From: an uncultured Mycoplasmatota bacterium | GTDB taxonomy: Bacteria > Bacillota_I > Bacilli_A > RF39 > UBA660 | Reading direction: 5' to 3' | Length of the DNA stretch: 21,167 nucleotides | Assembly (NCBI GenBank): GCA_900544625.1 | Contig: UQVR01000020.1 | Span: 1 to 21,167, forward strand | Part shown: piece after piece, positions 1 through 8,352 of the stretch | Layout of the letters: every line of letters starts with the position of its first letter | How positions within the stretch are numbered: position 1 is the first letter of the stretch | Notes under the pieces: model-generated | What the model saw: only the letters and a program-made list of their open reading frames with translations | Told to the model about the DNA's origin: nothing | The model's database searches: none | Position numbers and translations under genes: made by a program

Positions 1-15
1 ATACTAAATTATAGT

Positions 16-55
16 AAAAAACATTATGTTAGTCAATTGCTTTCATAATGTTTTT
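16..55. terminator. Bidirectional intrinsic terminator at window start
   Basis: A 12-bp perfect stem (17-28 pairing with 44-55) encloses a 15-base loop. T-rich tracts follow the stem on both strands, so it could end a plus-strand gene lying to the left of the window or act on minus-strand transcription. No gene is visible in bases 1-135 apart from this hairpin. Confidence 0.6.
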
Positions 56-135
56 ATCATATAAATGATTAACATTTAAGAAAAATAAAATAATGTAAAA
101 CAAAATTTCTTTTTAAATAATTAGAAAATATATGA

Positions 136-165
136 AAATAAGATTGAATGACTCCAATCTTATTT
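136..165 (-). terminator. Terminator hairpin at the end of trxB
   Basis: An 11-bp perfect stem (136-146 pairing with 155-165) with an 8-base loop overlaps the trxB stop codon. The U-tract that follows on the minus strand is interrupted, so it relies partly on the A/U base of the stem. It would end the lgt-trxB transcript. Confidence 0.5.
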
Positions 166-1035
166 CATATTATAGACAACTCTTGCACCATCTGATGCTG
201 CAGTTACTAGTTGGTAAGTATCTTTTTTTATAATATCACCAATGGCATAAACACCTTTAATATTTGTTTCTAAAATATCGTTTACTTTTACATAACCATT
301 TTCATCTAATATTTCTTTTGATACAAATTCTGTTGCGGGTCTATATCCTATATATATAAATACACCTTTTACTTTTAAGTCTGTTCCATTATCTAAAGAT
401 ATTCCTGATAATTTATTATTTTCTTCGTGCATGCTTTTTATATTTGCATTATATATAATTTCTATTTTAGAATTATTTTTTACTTCTTCAACAAGCATAT
501 CTTCTCCGCGAAAACCTTCTCTTCTATTTATAAGATAAATATGATTTACAATATTGGCTAAATATAATGCTTCTTGTAAGGCACTATTTCCAGTTCCCAC
601 AATGGCTATATCTTCATTTTTATAAAAGTTAGCATCACACATAGCACATGTAGATAAACCATGTCCCAATAAAGCCTTCTCATTATCTAATCCTAAATAT
701 TTTGGCTTTCTTCCCATTGCTAATATCACTTTTTTAGTTTCATAAGTATTATTTGTAGTAGTTACTTTTTTTATTTCACTTTTTAAATCTAAATCTTTTA
801 CTTCTTCTAAAACATAGGGAATATCCATATTGTTTACTTGTTTTTCTAAAATTTCTGCAAAATCTGGCCCTGATATATCTATTAATCCTGGGTAATTACT
901 TATTTTATCTATATTATTTAATAATCCTCCGGGCATTCCCTTATCTATTAATAATACCTTTTTGTTACTTCTTTTGGCATATATTCCTGCGGTTATACCA
1001 CTGATTCCCATGCCTATTATAATAATGTCGTACAT
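160..1035 (-). CDS. trxB: Thioredoxin reductase
   Basis: Flavoprotein that uses NADPH to reduce thioredoxin in the cytoplasm. Seen in the 291 residues: an N-terminal FAD-binding glycine motif (GMGISG at 8-13), a redox-active CAMCD centre (Cys130 and Cys133, the CxxC expected in this family), an NADPH-binding stretch (GTGNSALQEA, 147-156), an NRREGFR element matching the family's HRRxxFR, and a C-terminal GVYAIGD motif that contacts FAD. The family usually has 305-320 residues, so this copy is compact, but all landmarks are present. The ATG start has a strong AGGAGG site about 6 bases upstream. It lies 9 bases downstream of lgt and its ribosome site overlaps the lgt stop region, so the two genes very probably share a transcript. 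Family-level confidence is high. Confidence 0.95.
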   Translation of the reverse strand: MYDIIIIGMGISGITAGIYAKRSNKKVLLIDKGMPGGLLNNIDKISNYPGLIDISGPDFAEILEKQVNNMDIPYVLEEVKDLDLKSEIKKVTTTNNTYETKKVILAMGRKPKYLGLDNEKALLGHGLSTCAMCDANFYKNEDIAIVGTGNSALQEALYLANIVNHIYLINRREGFRGEDMLVEEVKNNSKIEIIYNANIKSMHEENNKLSGISLDNGTDLKVKGVFIYIGYRPATEFVSKEILDENGYVKVNDILETNIKGVYAIGDIIKKDTYQLVTAASDGARVVYNMK

Positions 1036-1044
1036 AAATCCTCC

Positions 1045-1854
1045 TTAAAATCTTACTACTTCATTTTCGTCTTGATCATAAAGATCTTCATATCTGCCTT
1101 TTCTTCCTGTTATCATTATAATTACTAATCCTACTAGAATCATTATAACTGATACAATTTGAGCAATTTTAAATCCACCAAGCATTAAAGAATCTGTTCT
1201 CATTGATTCAATTACAAAACGACCTAATCCATACCACATTAAGTATAATGCAAATGGTTGACCAACTTTAGTTATTTTTAATCTTCTTACTATTAGTATA
1301 ACTATAAAACCTATTAAGCACCAAATTGATTCATATAAGAAGGTTGGTGTATAATAAATTCCATCTATTTTCATTCCTTCAATTATAAATGACGGAATAT
1401 GTAAACTTTGTAAATGGGCAAGTGTTGTCGCTGGACCATGTGCTTCACTATTAAAGAAATTTCCCCATCTGCCAATAGCTTGAGCTAGTAATAGTGCTGG
1501 TACTATAAAGTCAAACATTCTTATGGCTCTTACTTTATACTTCTTACAATATAATAGTATAACCAATAATCCTGCAATTAAACCTCCGTGAATTGCTAAT
1601 CCACCTTCCCATATTTTACAAGCTTCCCAAAAACTATTATATAATTCCAAATTAAATAGAACATAATAAACTCTAGCACCAATTATTCCAAATATAATTG
1701 TCCAAAAAAGCATATTAAAAACAAAATCTGTAGAAAATTTATATCTTTTAGCTTCTTTTAATATCATGGTTATTCCTAACATTGCTCCAATTATTATAAG
1801 AACTGAATACCATTCCAATTTAAAACTCCCAATTGTAAAAATATATTTATTCAT
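1045..1854 (-). CDS. lgt: Prolipoprotein diacylglyceryl transferase
   Basis: Integral membrane enzyme that moves diacylglycerol from phosphatidylglycerol onto the lipobox cysteine of prolipoproteins, the first step of lipoprotein maturation. The 269-residue product has about seven hydrophobic segments. Seen: the H-G-G motif (His89), the Lgt signature GRWGNFFNSEAHG at 128-140 with Arg129 and Asn132, and Tyr208/Arg212 in YGLGRF, which correspond to the family's conserved periplasmic-face catalytic residues. Length is normal. The ATG has GGAGAG about 7 bases upstream. It is the first gene of a two-gene unit with trxB. No protein in this window carries a canonical lipobox, so its substrates lie elsewhere. 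Confidence 0.96.
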   Translation of the reverse strand: MNKYIFTIGSFKLEWYSVLIIIGAMLGITMILKEAKRYKFSTDFVFNMLFWTIIFGIIGARVYYVLFNLELYNSFWEACKIWEGGLAIHGGLIAGLLVILLYCKKYKVRAIRMFDFIVPALLLAQAIGRWGNFFNSEAHGPATTLAHLQSLHIPSFIIEGMKIDGIYYTPTFLYESIWCLIGFIVILIVRRLKITKVGQPFALYLMWYGLGRFVIESMRTDSLMLGGFKIAQIVSVIMILVGLVIIMITGRKGRYEDLYDQDENEVVRF

Positions 1855-1904
1855 ATTTCACTCTCCGTTATTATTATAACAATTTTTGTTAAATTAATCT
1901 ATTA

Positions 1905-1933
1905 TTAATATCGTGTTTATAATTTTATGTAAA
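1905..1933 (-). promoter_or_regulatory. Candidate promoter for lgt-trxB
   Basis: On the minus strand, TTTACA (1928-1933) and TATTAA (1905-1910) are separated by exactly 17 bases. This would start transcription near 1898 and give a leader of about 45 bases including the lgt ribosome site. The -10 matches consensus at only four of six positions. Confidence 0.4.
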
Positions 1934-1979
1934 ATTTTACATTTTGAAGTTGTTTTTTATTAATAAAACTTTATTCTAG

Positions 1980-2016
1980 AAAAAACACTACACATTTTAA
2001 TGGAAGTGTAGTGTTT
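1980..2016 (-). terminator. Intrinsic terminator of pepT
   Basis: An 11-bp stem (1983-1993 pairing with 2006-2016) with a 12-base loop is followed on the minus strand by a run of T residues. It lies about 60 bases beyond the pepT stop codon and separates pepT from the lgt promoter. Together with the promoter at 3324-3352 it makes pepT a one-gene transcription unit. Confidence 0.8.
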
Positions 2017-2075
2017 ATAGGCTATGGGCACTTAGTAACATTATGTTTTAAATCACAATCATAAGTTTAAATGTA

Positions 2076-3299
2076 TTAAGGTTTTCTTTTTCTTGTTGTT
2101 TCATTAGAAAATGTTTTAACAATACTTTTTAGTATTTCACTTGTTGATATCATATCTTCTAAACAGACATATTCATAAATTGTATGAAAATTATGACCTC
2201 CGGCACCTAAGTTAGGACAAGGGATACCTAATGCTGTTATTTCTGCCCCATCGGTTCCCCCTCTAATAGGAACCACTTTAGGTTCAATTCCTAATGATGA
2301 AATAGACTTTAAAGTTCCACTTATTAATAAGTCTTCATTTTTTATAGCATCATACATGTTAGAATATGAGTGATTAAATCCTATTTCAATAATATTACCG
2401 TATTTCTTATTTAAAATTTTTGCTATTTTTGATAATATTTCTTCTCTTTTTATAAGATTTTCTTTTGCAAAATCTCTGATATTATATTGCATTGTTACTT
2501 CGCAAATGTCTCCGCTTAAATTATGTAAAACAAAATACCCTTCTTTTCCTTCTGTATTTTCCGGATATTCTTTAGGTACCATGCTATCAAATTCTATAGC
2601 AACTCGTAAAGCATTAATGAAACTTCCTTTTGCATATCCTAAATGAGCAGGCACACCCTTTATTTTTACTTGAGCTGACCCGGCATTAAAATTTTCATAA
2701 GAAAATTCTCCTAAATCTATGCCATCAACAGTATATGCAAAGTCTGGATTAAAATAATTTGTATTTAAGTTTTTTACCCCTAGACCAATTTCTTCATCTG
2801 GTGTAAAACAAACTAAAATATCACCATGTTCGTCATTATTTCTTGCAAAATATTCTAACATATCCATAATCTCAGCTATACCGGCTTTATCATCTGCTCC
2901 TAAAAGGGTACTTCCATCTGATGTAATTATTGTCTTGCCAATATGGTTTTTTAAATCAATATATTTTTTACTAGATATAACAACATTATTTTCTAAAATA
3001 ATGTCATTCCCATCGTAATTTCTTGTTAATCTTGGTTTTACATCTTTTCCACAAGCATTCGAAGATGTATCTAAATGTGATACAAAACCAATACTTGGTA
3101 AATTGCTGTTACCAGACATTTTTGCGTATACGTAACAGTGTTTGTTATCATAGTAAACTTCAATTCCTAAGTCTGTTAATTCTTTAACTAATATTTCTGC
3201 TAAATCTTTTTGATTTTCACTTGATGGATTTTCTTCTTTTAAAGGATTTGATGTAGTATCTATTGCAACATATTTTAAAAATCTTTCTAATATATCCAT
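2076..3299 (-). CDS. pepT: Peptidase T (tripeptide aminopeptidase)
   Basis: Cytoplasmic two-zinc aminopeptidase of family M20B that removes the N-terminal residue of tripeptides during peptide use. The 407-residue product matches the family length. Seen: SHLDTS with zinc ligand His75 and Asp77, GADDKAG with bridging Asp136, PDEEIG with Glu169 and Glu170 (catalytic and ligand), TVDG with Asp192, and the C-terminal GGHNFHT with His372. The start is placed at the ATG at 3297-3299, which has GGAGG about 8 bases upstream and gives the usual MxxLERFLKY beginning. An upstream TTG at 3312-3314 overlaps the ribosome site and is unlikely. It is transcribed alone. Confidence 0.96.
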   Translation of the reverse strand: MDILERFLKYVAIDTTSNPLKEENPSSENQKDLAEILVKELTDLGIEVYYDNKHCYVYAKMSGNSNLPSIGFVSHLDTSSNACGKDVKPRLTRNYDGNDIILENNVVISSKKYIDLKNHIGKTIITSDGSTLLGADDKAGIAEIMDMLEYFARNNDEHGDILVCFTPDEEIGLGVKNLNTNYFNPDFAYTVDGIDLGEFSYENFNAGSAQVKIKGVPAHLGYAKGSFINALRVAIEFDSMVPKEYPENTEGKEGYFVLHNLSGDICEVTMQYNIRDFAKENLIKREEILSKIAKILNKKYGNIIEIGFNHSYSNMYDAIKNEDLLISGTLKSISSLGIEPKVVPIRGGTDGAEITALGIPCPNLGAGGHNFHTIYEYVCLEDMISTSEILKSIVKTFSNETTRKRKP

Positions 3300-3323
3300 A
3301 AAGATTTCCTCCAACTTATTTGT

Positions 3324-3352
3324 ATTTTAACATAAGATTATGGATAAGTCAA
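3324..3352 (-). promoter_or_regulatory. Promoter of pepT
   Basis: On the minus strand TTGACT (3347-3352) and TAAAAT (3324-3329) are separated by 17 bases, a near-consensus vegetative promoter. Predicted start is near 3317, about 20 bases before the ATG, leaving room for the GGAGG site. Confidence 0.8.
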
Positions 3353-3370
3353 AAAATTCTAAATATAAAA

Positions 3371-3405
3371 TAAATAGACGTTATTCTTAAAATAATGTCT
3401 ATTTA
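3371..3405 (-). terminator. Possible terminator downstream of uvrA
   Basis: An inverted repeat (3372-3385 pairing with 3391-3404) sits just after the uvrA stop. On the minus strand the 14-bp stem has one C-A mismatch, and the following tract is AT-rich rather than a clean T run. Position is right and quality is moderate. Confidence 0.4.
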
Positions 3406-3412
3406 AATTTGA

Positions 3413-6223
3413 TTATTTTTTTAGTATTTTGGCTAAAAATTCACCTGTGTATGAACCTTTTACTTTAGCAACTTCTTCTGGAGTTCCTGTGGCAACAATT
3501 TTACCGCCTCCTGAACCACCATCTGGTCCTAAATCAATTATATAATCTGCAACTTTTATAACATCCAAGTTATGTTCAATTACTACGACTGTGTCGCCAT
3601 TATCAACAATTCGATTTAGTATTACCAATAATTTCTTTATATCATCCGAATGCAATCCGGTTGTGGGTTCATCCAAAATAAATATAGATTTTCCGGTGGC
3701 TTTCTTTTGAAGTTCTTTAGCAAGTTTTACACGACCGGCTTCACCACCTGATAATGTCGGAGCTGATTGGCCTAATTTAATATATGAAAGGCCAACATCC
3801 ATCATTACTTTTAGTTTATTGTAAATTTTAGGAACATTTTCAAAAAATTCTATTGCTTCACTAACTCGCATATCTAAAACTTCACTAATATTTTTACCTT
3901 TATATTTTATTTCCAGTGTTTCTCTATTATATCTTTTACCTTTACAAACGTCACATGGTACATAAACATCCGCAAGGAAATGCATTTCTATTTTTTTTAC
4001 TCCATCTCCCCAACAATTTTCACATCTTCCACCTTTTACATTAAATGAAAATCTACCTTTATCATAACCACGCATTTTAGCGTCTTTAGTTTGTGCAAAT
4101 AAATCTCTAATATCATCAAATACTCCGACGTAAGTGGCTGGATTACTTCGTGGGGTTCTACCTATTGCGTCTTGAGTTATTTGAACAACCTTATCAATAT
4201 TTTCTAATCCTTTAATTTCTTTACAAATGCCAGGAACAACTTTACTATTATAAATTTCACTTGCTAATCTTTTATATAACACCTCATTAATAAGTGATGA
4301 TTTACCTGAGCCAGATACTCCCGTTACAACAACTAATTTGTTTAATGGAATATCAACATTAACATTCTTTAAATTGTTTTCTTTAGCACCTTTTATGCTT
4401 ATTTTTAATCCATTACCTTTTCTTCGTTTTTCTGGAATTTCTATTTTTAACTCTCCACTTAAATATTTACCTGTTAAACTGTTTGGATTCTTCATAACTT
4501 CTTCAGGAGTTCCAGCAGCCATAATTTCCCCACCGAATTCACCAGCACCAGGTCCAACATCTACTAGAAAATCTGATGCCAACATTGTATCTGTATCATG
4601 TTCAACTACAATCAAAGAATTTCCTAAATCTCGCATTTCTTTTAAAGAATTTATTAATCGTTCGTTATCCTTTTGATGAAGTCCAATACTTGGTTCATCT
4701 AATACATATAAAACTCCGGATAGTTTTGATCCTATTTGAGTTGCTAATCTTATTCTTTGGGCTTCTCCTCCAGATAATGTTCCTGCACTTCTTGTTAGTG
4801 TTAAATAAGATAATCCCACATTATTTAAAAACTCTAATCTTGAAATAATTTCTTTTAAAATTAAATTACTTATTTCTTTTTCTTCATTATTTAACTTCAA
4901 TTTCTTTACAAAAGCTAATAAATCTCCGATTGACATATCTGTCATATCAAAAATATTTTTGCCATTTATATATATTGATAAAACTGATTTTTGTAATCTT
5001 TTTCCTTTACATACAGGACATTCAGTTTCTACCATATATCCTTGTAACCAATCTCTTATCCATCCACTTTTTGTTTCAATATATCTTCTTTCTAAAGTAG
5101 GTATAACGCCTTCATAAGTACTCTTTGTATTTCTAGTATTACCATTTTTTGATTTATAATTAAATTCTAGTAATTCATTTGTTCCATATAAAATGTAATT
5201 TAACTTTTCTTCAGGAATATTTTTTACTGGTTCATACATGTTTATATCATAATGATTACAAACTGTTTCAATTTGTGTGTAATATGTTGTTGAATCCATA
5301 CTTAAAGCTGTTATTGCGCCTTCTACAATTGACTTGTCTTTATTAGGAATAAGTAAATCTTTACTTATATGTAATTTAGTTCCTAATCCTTTACATTCTG
5401 GGCATGCTCCATATGGGGCATTAAATGAGAACAATCTTGGTTCTAATTCAGGTATTGAATAATTACATATCTCACATGCATATTTTTCACTCATAAATAT
5501 TTCTTCATCATCTACAAGTATAACTACTTTTCCATCCGCTTTTTTGGTACTTGTTTCTATAGCTTCAAATATTCTTCCATATTCTTCATCATCAACGGTA
5601 ATTTTATCTATTATTACATCTATATTATCTTTAATATTTTTTTCTAGTGTAATTTCTTCATTTAAACTCATATTTTTTCCATTAACGCGAACACGGGTAA
5701 AACCTTCTTTGCGAAGTTCATCAAATAAATCTTTATGTGTGCCTTTTTCACCATGGACTACCGGTGATAGTATAGTCACAGTTTTATCTTTATACTCCAT
5801 TACTTTATTAGTCATTTCTTCAATACTTTGACTTTTTATTGGAACATGATGTGTTGGACAGTATGGTACTCCGATTCTTGCAAATAATAGTCTTAAATAA
5901 TCATAGATTTCAGTAATTGTTCCTACGGTTGAACGAGGGTTCTTATTTGTTGATTTTTGATCGATAGAAATTGATGGGCTTAAACCTTCGATAGAATCTA
6001 CATCTGGTTTTTCATTTACTCCAATAAATTGTCGAGCATATGCTGATAGACTTTCAACATATCTTCTTTGTCCTTCAGCATAAATTGTGTCAAAGGCTAA
6101 ACTACTTTTTCCTGATCCAGATACTCCGGTCATAACTACTAATTTATTTTTAGGTATTTCTATATTTATATTTTTTAAATTGTTTTCTCTAGCGCCTTTT
6201 ATTATAATTTTATCATTATTCAT
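3413..6223 (-). CDS. uvrA: Excinuclease ABC subunit UvrA
   Basis: DNA damage sensor of nucleotide excision repair. A dimer scans DNA with UvrB and loads it at lesions. The 936 residues show the full double-ABC layout: Walker A GVSGSGKSS (33-41), first zinc module (Cys250, 253, 274, 277), a CPVC pair near 402-405, first signature LSGGEAQR (483-490) and LDEPSIGLH, second Walker A (635-643), second zinc module (Cys734, 737, 757, 760), second signature (824-831) and LDEPTTGLH. The second signature reads LSGGEAGR, with Gly830 where the usual residue is Gln. Start ATG has AGAGGTG about 8 bases upstream. The usual neighbour uvrB is not in the window; uvrA appears to be transcribed alone. Confidence 0.98.
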   Translation of the reverse strand: MNNDKIIIKGARENNLKNINIEIPKNKLVVMTGVSGSGKSSLAFDTIYAEGQRRYVESLSAYARQFIGVNEKPDVDSIEGLSPSISIDQKSTNKNPRSTVGTITEIYDYLRLLFARIGVPYCPTHHVPIKSQSIEEMTNKVMEYKDKTVTILSPVVHGEKGTHKDLFDELRKEGFTRVRVNGKNMSLNEEITLEKNIKDNIDVIIDKITVDDEEYGRIFEAIETSTKKADGKVVILVDDEEIFMSEKYACEICNYSIPELEPRLFSFNAPYGACPECKGLGTKLHISKDLLIPNKDKSIVEGAITALSMDSTTYYTQIETVCNHYDINMYEPVKNIPEEKLNYILYGTNELLEFNYKSKNGNTRNTKSTYEGVIPTLERRYIETKSGWIRDWLQGYMVETECPVCKGKRLQKSVLSIYINGKNIFDMTDMSIGDLLAFVKKLKLNNEEKEISNLILKEIISRLEFLNNVGLSYLTLTRSAGTLSGGEAQRIRLATQIGSKLSGVLYVLDEPSIGLHQKDNERLINSLKEMRDLGNSLIVVEHDTDTMLASDFLVDVGPGAGEFGGEIMAAGTPEEVMKNPNSLTGKYLSGELKIEIPEKRRKGNGLKISIKGAKENNLKNVNVDIPLNKLVVVTGVSGSGKSSLINEVLYKRLASEIYNSKVVPGICKEIKGLENIDKVVQITQDAIGRTPRSNPATYVGVFDDIRDLFAQTKDAKMRGYDKGRFSFNVKGGRCENCWGDGVKKIEMHFLADVYVPCDVCKGKRYNRETLEIKYKGKNISEVLDMRVSEAIEFFENVPKIYNKLKVMMDVGLSYIKLGQSAPTLSGGEAGRVKLAKELQKKATGKSIFILDEPTTGLHSDDIKKLLVILNRIVDNGDTVVVIEHNLDVIKVADYIIDLGPDGGSGGGKIVATGTPEEVAKVKGSYTGEFLAKILKK

Positions 6224-6279
6224 AAAGTTACACCTCTTCTTAGTATTTTAGCACAAAAACCTATTTTTCATGCAAAAAT

Positions 6280-6309
6280 AATATATCACAAACATATATT
6301 TGTAGTCAA
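6280..6309 (-). promoter_or_regulatory. Promoter of uvrA
   Basis: On the minus strand TTGACT (6304-6309) and TATATT (6280-6285) are separated by 18 bases, giving a start near 6273 and a leader of about 50 bases. No LexA-type box was recognised with confidence in this leader. Confidence 0.65.
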
Positions 6310-6389
6310 GGTGTTTTTAAAAGAATTTCTAATTGTCATATTATTAAATAAAAGTTGATATACTCAGCGTAAATATGCAACGAAATAAT

Positions 6390-6418
6390 TTGACAAACAC
6401 TGCAATTTATGGTAATAT
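6390..6418 (+). promoter_or_regulatory. Promoter of the gene at 6459
   Basis: A perfect TTGACA (6390-6395) is followed after 17 bases by TAATAT (6413-6418). Predicted start is near 6425. It lies inside the reading frame if a more upstream start were used, which argues that translation begins at 6459. Confidence 0.7.
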
Positions 6419-6458
6419 AGTGGCACTTAAAGGAAAAAATTTTAAAGGGGGTACAAAT

Positions 6459-7895
6459 ATGTACGAAGAAGGAAAAAAACATTTAGATATTAATTGGGGT
6501 TCTCTAATTATCAAACTTTTAATATTTGCGTTAGTTATATTTCTTGCTTGTTGGATTTTTTCGAAAATAGCCAATAGCAAAAAAACTAATACAAAAAACA
6601 ATGGTGTAGCACAAACAACTACTACGACTAAAAATCCAGAAGATGATTTTGAAACAAATCTTGATAAAATGAAATCTGTTGCCTATGAATATTTTACCAA
6701 ATCAAGATTACCTGAAAAGATTGGAAGTACTGAAAAACTTACATTAGAAGAAATGCTAGATAAAAAACTATTATTAGATTTTACAGATAATGGAAAATCA
6801 TGTGATTTAAAAGATAGTTACATTCAGGCTACAAGAACTTTGGAAGACAATTATGCTTTAAAAATTAACTTAACATGTGGTAAAAAATCTGATTATATTT
6901 TAGCTAATATTGAAAAAGAAAATATATGTGCTAATAATTCTTGTATAGCCAAAGATGATAATAAAGGTAATACATCAAATGACAATTCAGCTAACAATTC
7001 TAACAATAGTAATAGTTCCAATTCTAAAAAAAATAATAGCTCGAATAATAATCGAAAAACTACAACTACTACGACTACTACAACAATTACAATTACATGC
7101 AGTGGTAGTTGTTGCGGCACATGTTGTACAAAAAATTGTAACAATAATAATAGCAATAAAATAGATACTGTTAAGAAAGTTCGTTATTATGAATATGTAA
7201 AATGGTCTGATTGGACTGAAGGATATTCATATCATTCAAAAGCTGAAAACAAAAAGGAAACAGTTAAAACTTATAATTATTGTAAACCTTATGAAAAAAC
7301 GTATTACACAAGTGGATTTTTCACAAATAAATATGATATAAGAAACTTTAGTTATGAATTTTATTTAGATTTACCAAGTACTGTTAATAGTGTAAAAATT
7401 ATAAATCCAACATATTATAGTTCAATTACTGATTATCAAGCATTCATAGATAATCGTAAAGATTATAATATGGGTAGCCCAGTTGGAAGACAAGAAGTGA
7501 AAATAAATGATGCTACAACATTTAAAAATGCATCTTTAGGAAAAGATAATTTTACATTTAGTTTTGATAAAACAAAATATGATTTTTCTCAAAGAACTTG
7601 GGCAACTGAAATATCTGTTAAATATAATAACTATAATGGCGCTAAAAAATATACTGTAAGTGATCATGTTGGTGATGTAATATTTACCCCAATAAAGTTT
7701 AATATATTATATACTAAAGCAGATACATGTAAAAGAGATTTAGAAAGTAATAGTAATAAATATAAAGGATATATAAAAATAGAAGAAAATGTAAGTTCTA
7801 AATGGCTACACAGAACTCCAGAATATGTTTGGAGTAAACATAGTAATTTAAGCGGTTATACAAAAACTGGAAATTACGAAGATAGAACGATTTAA
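6459..7895 (+). CDS. Membrane-anchored extracellular protein with Asn/Thr linker
   Basis: Function not recognised. The 478-residue product has a short cytoplasmic N-terminus, one transmembrane helix (about 15-37), a first globular region (about 60-165, with Cys115, 140, 157, 162), an Asn/Ser-rich linker (about 168-200), nine consecutive Thr (201-209), a cysteine cluster (214-227: CSGSCCGTCC and a further Cys) and a C-terminal domain rich in Tyr and Trp (about 240-478) containing WSDW near 249-252 and a VWSKHSNLSGYTKTG stretch near the end. The start is the ATG at 6459-6461, preceded by AAAGGGGG; an upstream in-frame ATG at 6375 lies before the promoter. The layout suggests a stalked surface protein, outside-facing. 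It is convergent with the Tad-like locus and shares its cysteine-rich style, but a role there is inference. Confidence 0.85.
   Translation: MYEEGKKHLDINWGSLIIKLLIFALVIFLACWIFSKIANSKKTNTKNNGVAQTTTTTKNPEDDFETNLDKMKSVAYEYFTKSRLPEKIGSTEKLTLEEMLDKKLLLDFTDNGKSCDLKDSYIQATRTLEDNYALKINLTCGKKSDYILANIEKENICANNSCIAKDDNKGNTSNDNSANNSNNSNSSNSKKNNSSNNNRKTTTTTTTTTITITCSGSCCGTCCTKNCNNNNSNKIDTVKKVRYYEYVKWSDWTEGYSYHSKAENKKETVKTYNYCKPYEKTYYTSGFFTNKYDIRNFSYEFYLDLPSTVNSVKIINPTYYSSITDYQAFIDNRKDYNMGSPVGRQEVKINDATTFKNASLGKDNFTFSFDKTKYDFSQRTWATEISVKYNNYNGAKKYTVSDHVGDVIFTPIKFNILYTKADTCKRDLESNSNKYKGYIKIEENVSSKWLHRTPEYVWSKHSNLSGYTKTGNYEDRTI
6966..7140 (+). repeat. Low-complexity linker coding region with ACT/ACA triplet run
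   Basis: Bases 6966-7057 code almost only Asn, Ser and Lys. Bases 7058-7086 are a run of ACN threonine codons, followed by a short segment coding the cysteine cluster. Triplet runs of this kind can change length by slippage without breaking the frame, which would vary the length of the stalk. Confidence 0.7.
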
Positions 7896-7920
7896 AAGGA
7901 TTTTTAAAAATCCTTTTTTT
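7894..7920 (+). terminator. Terminator of the gene at 6459
   Basis: A palindrome overlapping the stop codon (arms 7894-7903 and 7908-7917, about 4-base loop) is followed by a T run through 7920. This is a classic intrinsic terminator on the plus strand. Confidence 0.85.
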
Positions 7921-7929
7921 AATACAATT

Positions 7930-7955
7930 AAAAAAGACTATTCTCATAGCCTTTT
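7930..7955 (-). terminator. Terminator at the end of the Tad-like locus
   Basis: Arms 7932-7941 and 7946-7955 form a 10-bp stem with a 4-base loop on the minus strand (one G-U pair), followed by TTTTTT. On the plus strand the same position is an A-C mismatch, so the hairpin is tuned to minus-strand transcription. It sits back to back with the plus-strand terminator at 7894-7920. Confidence 0.8.
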
Positions 7956-7966
7956 GATTGTTTTTA

Positions 7967-8293
7967 TTATTCTGGACATTTTTTTGAATTTGTTGGACTT
8001 GAAATACAGTTTGCACAAATATCAAATTGATCCTTAACTTCTCCAAATGAACCTACCATTTTAAAGATAATACTTACTAATAGTGGTACGAAGAAGATAC
8101 ATACACCTGCAATTACACGATTAAGTAATGATTTTGCAGCTTTTGATACAGCTTTGTCATCACTTGAAATAACAGCTTTTCCTAGGTCTACCATACCAAA
8201 TACTATTAATAAAACTGGAATAACAATTTTAAATACTAGCATGAACATACCTATCGTATAGAAAATATCTCGTGCATCAGAACAAAAAGTCAT
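7967..8293 (-). CDS. Small two-helix membrane protein, copy 2
   Basis: Not assigned to a named family. The 108-residue product has two hydrophobic helices (about 15-36 and 58-80) joined by a polar loop containing AVISSDDKAVSKAAKSL, and a C-terminal tail with CANC and one further Cys. It is a clear paralogue of the gene at 8353-8703: both share the SSDDKA loop, FFVPLLV in helix 2, a Cys at residue 4 and the tail cysteines. Two helices with a short polar loop resemble the topology of VirB2/TrbC-type pilins, but sequence alone does not establish that. Start ATG at 8291-8293 has GGGAGGGAG upstream; a GTG at 8302 overlaps that site and is rejected. It has its own promoter, so it may be made at a different level from the rest of the cluster. 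Confidence 0.8.
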   Translation of the reverse strand: MTFCSDARDIFYTIGMFMLVFKIVIPVLLIVFGMVDLGKAVISSDDKAVSKAAKSLLNRVIAGVCIFFVPLLVSIIFKMVGSFGEVKDQFDICANCISSPTNSKKCPE

Positions 8294-8323
8294 AAATAAC
8301 ACTCCCTCCCTTTGTATAACATT

Positions 8324-8352
8324 ATTTTACCCTAAAATATCGGTAAAGTCAA
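8324..8352 (-). promoter_or_regulatory. Separate promoter for the gene at 7967, with inverted repeat
   Basis: On the minus strand TTGACT (8347-8352) and TAAAAT (8324-8329) are separated by exactly 17 bases, beginning right after the stop codon of the upstream gene. The spacer is bracketed by an inverted repeat (TTTACC and GGTAAA arms, 8326-8331 and 8342-8347) that touches both promoter elements and could be an operator. The operator idea is inference. Confidence 0.7.

Noticed and set aside
160..1035. Thioredoxin reductase as a partner in folding the cysteine-rich filament proteins
   Set aside because: It is a cytoplasmic reducing enzyme in a separate operon with lgt, more than 6 kb from the Tad-like locus and separated from it by pepT, uvrA and a plus-strand gene.
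1873..1878. Perfect TATAAT on the minus strand close upstream of lgt
   Set aside because: A start about 7 bases downstream would fall at or inside the lgt ribosome site, and the expected -35 position matches poorly. The pair at 1905-1933 fits better.
6375..6458. Upstream in-frame ATG extending the 478-residue protein by 28 residues
   Set aside because: It lies before the TTGACA/TAATAT promoter and has no ribosome site, while the ATG at 6459 follows AAAGGGGG.
7058..7086. Short tandem repeats that might be taken for a CRISPR-like or regulatory repeat
   Set aside because: They are ACN threonine codons inside a continuous reading frame, with no spacers.
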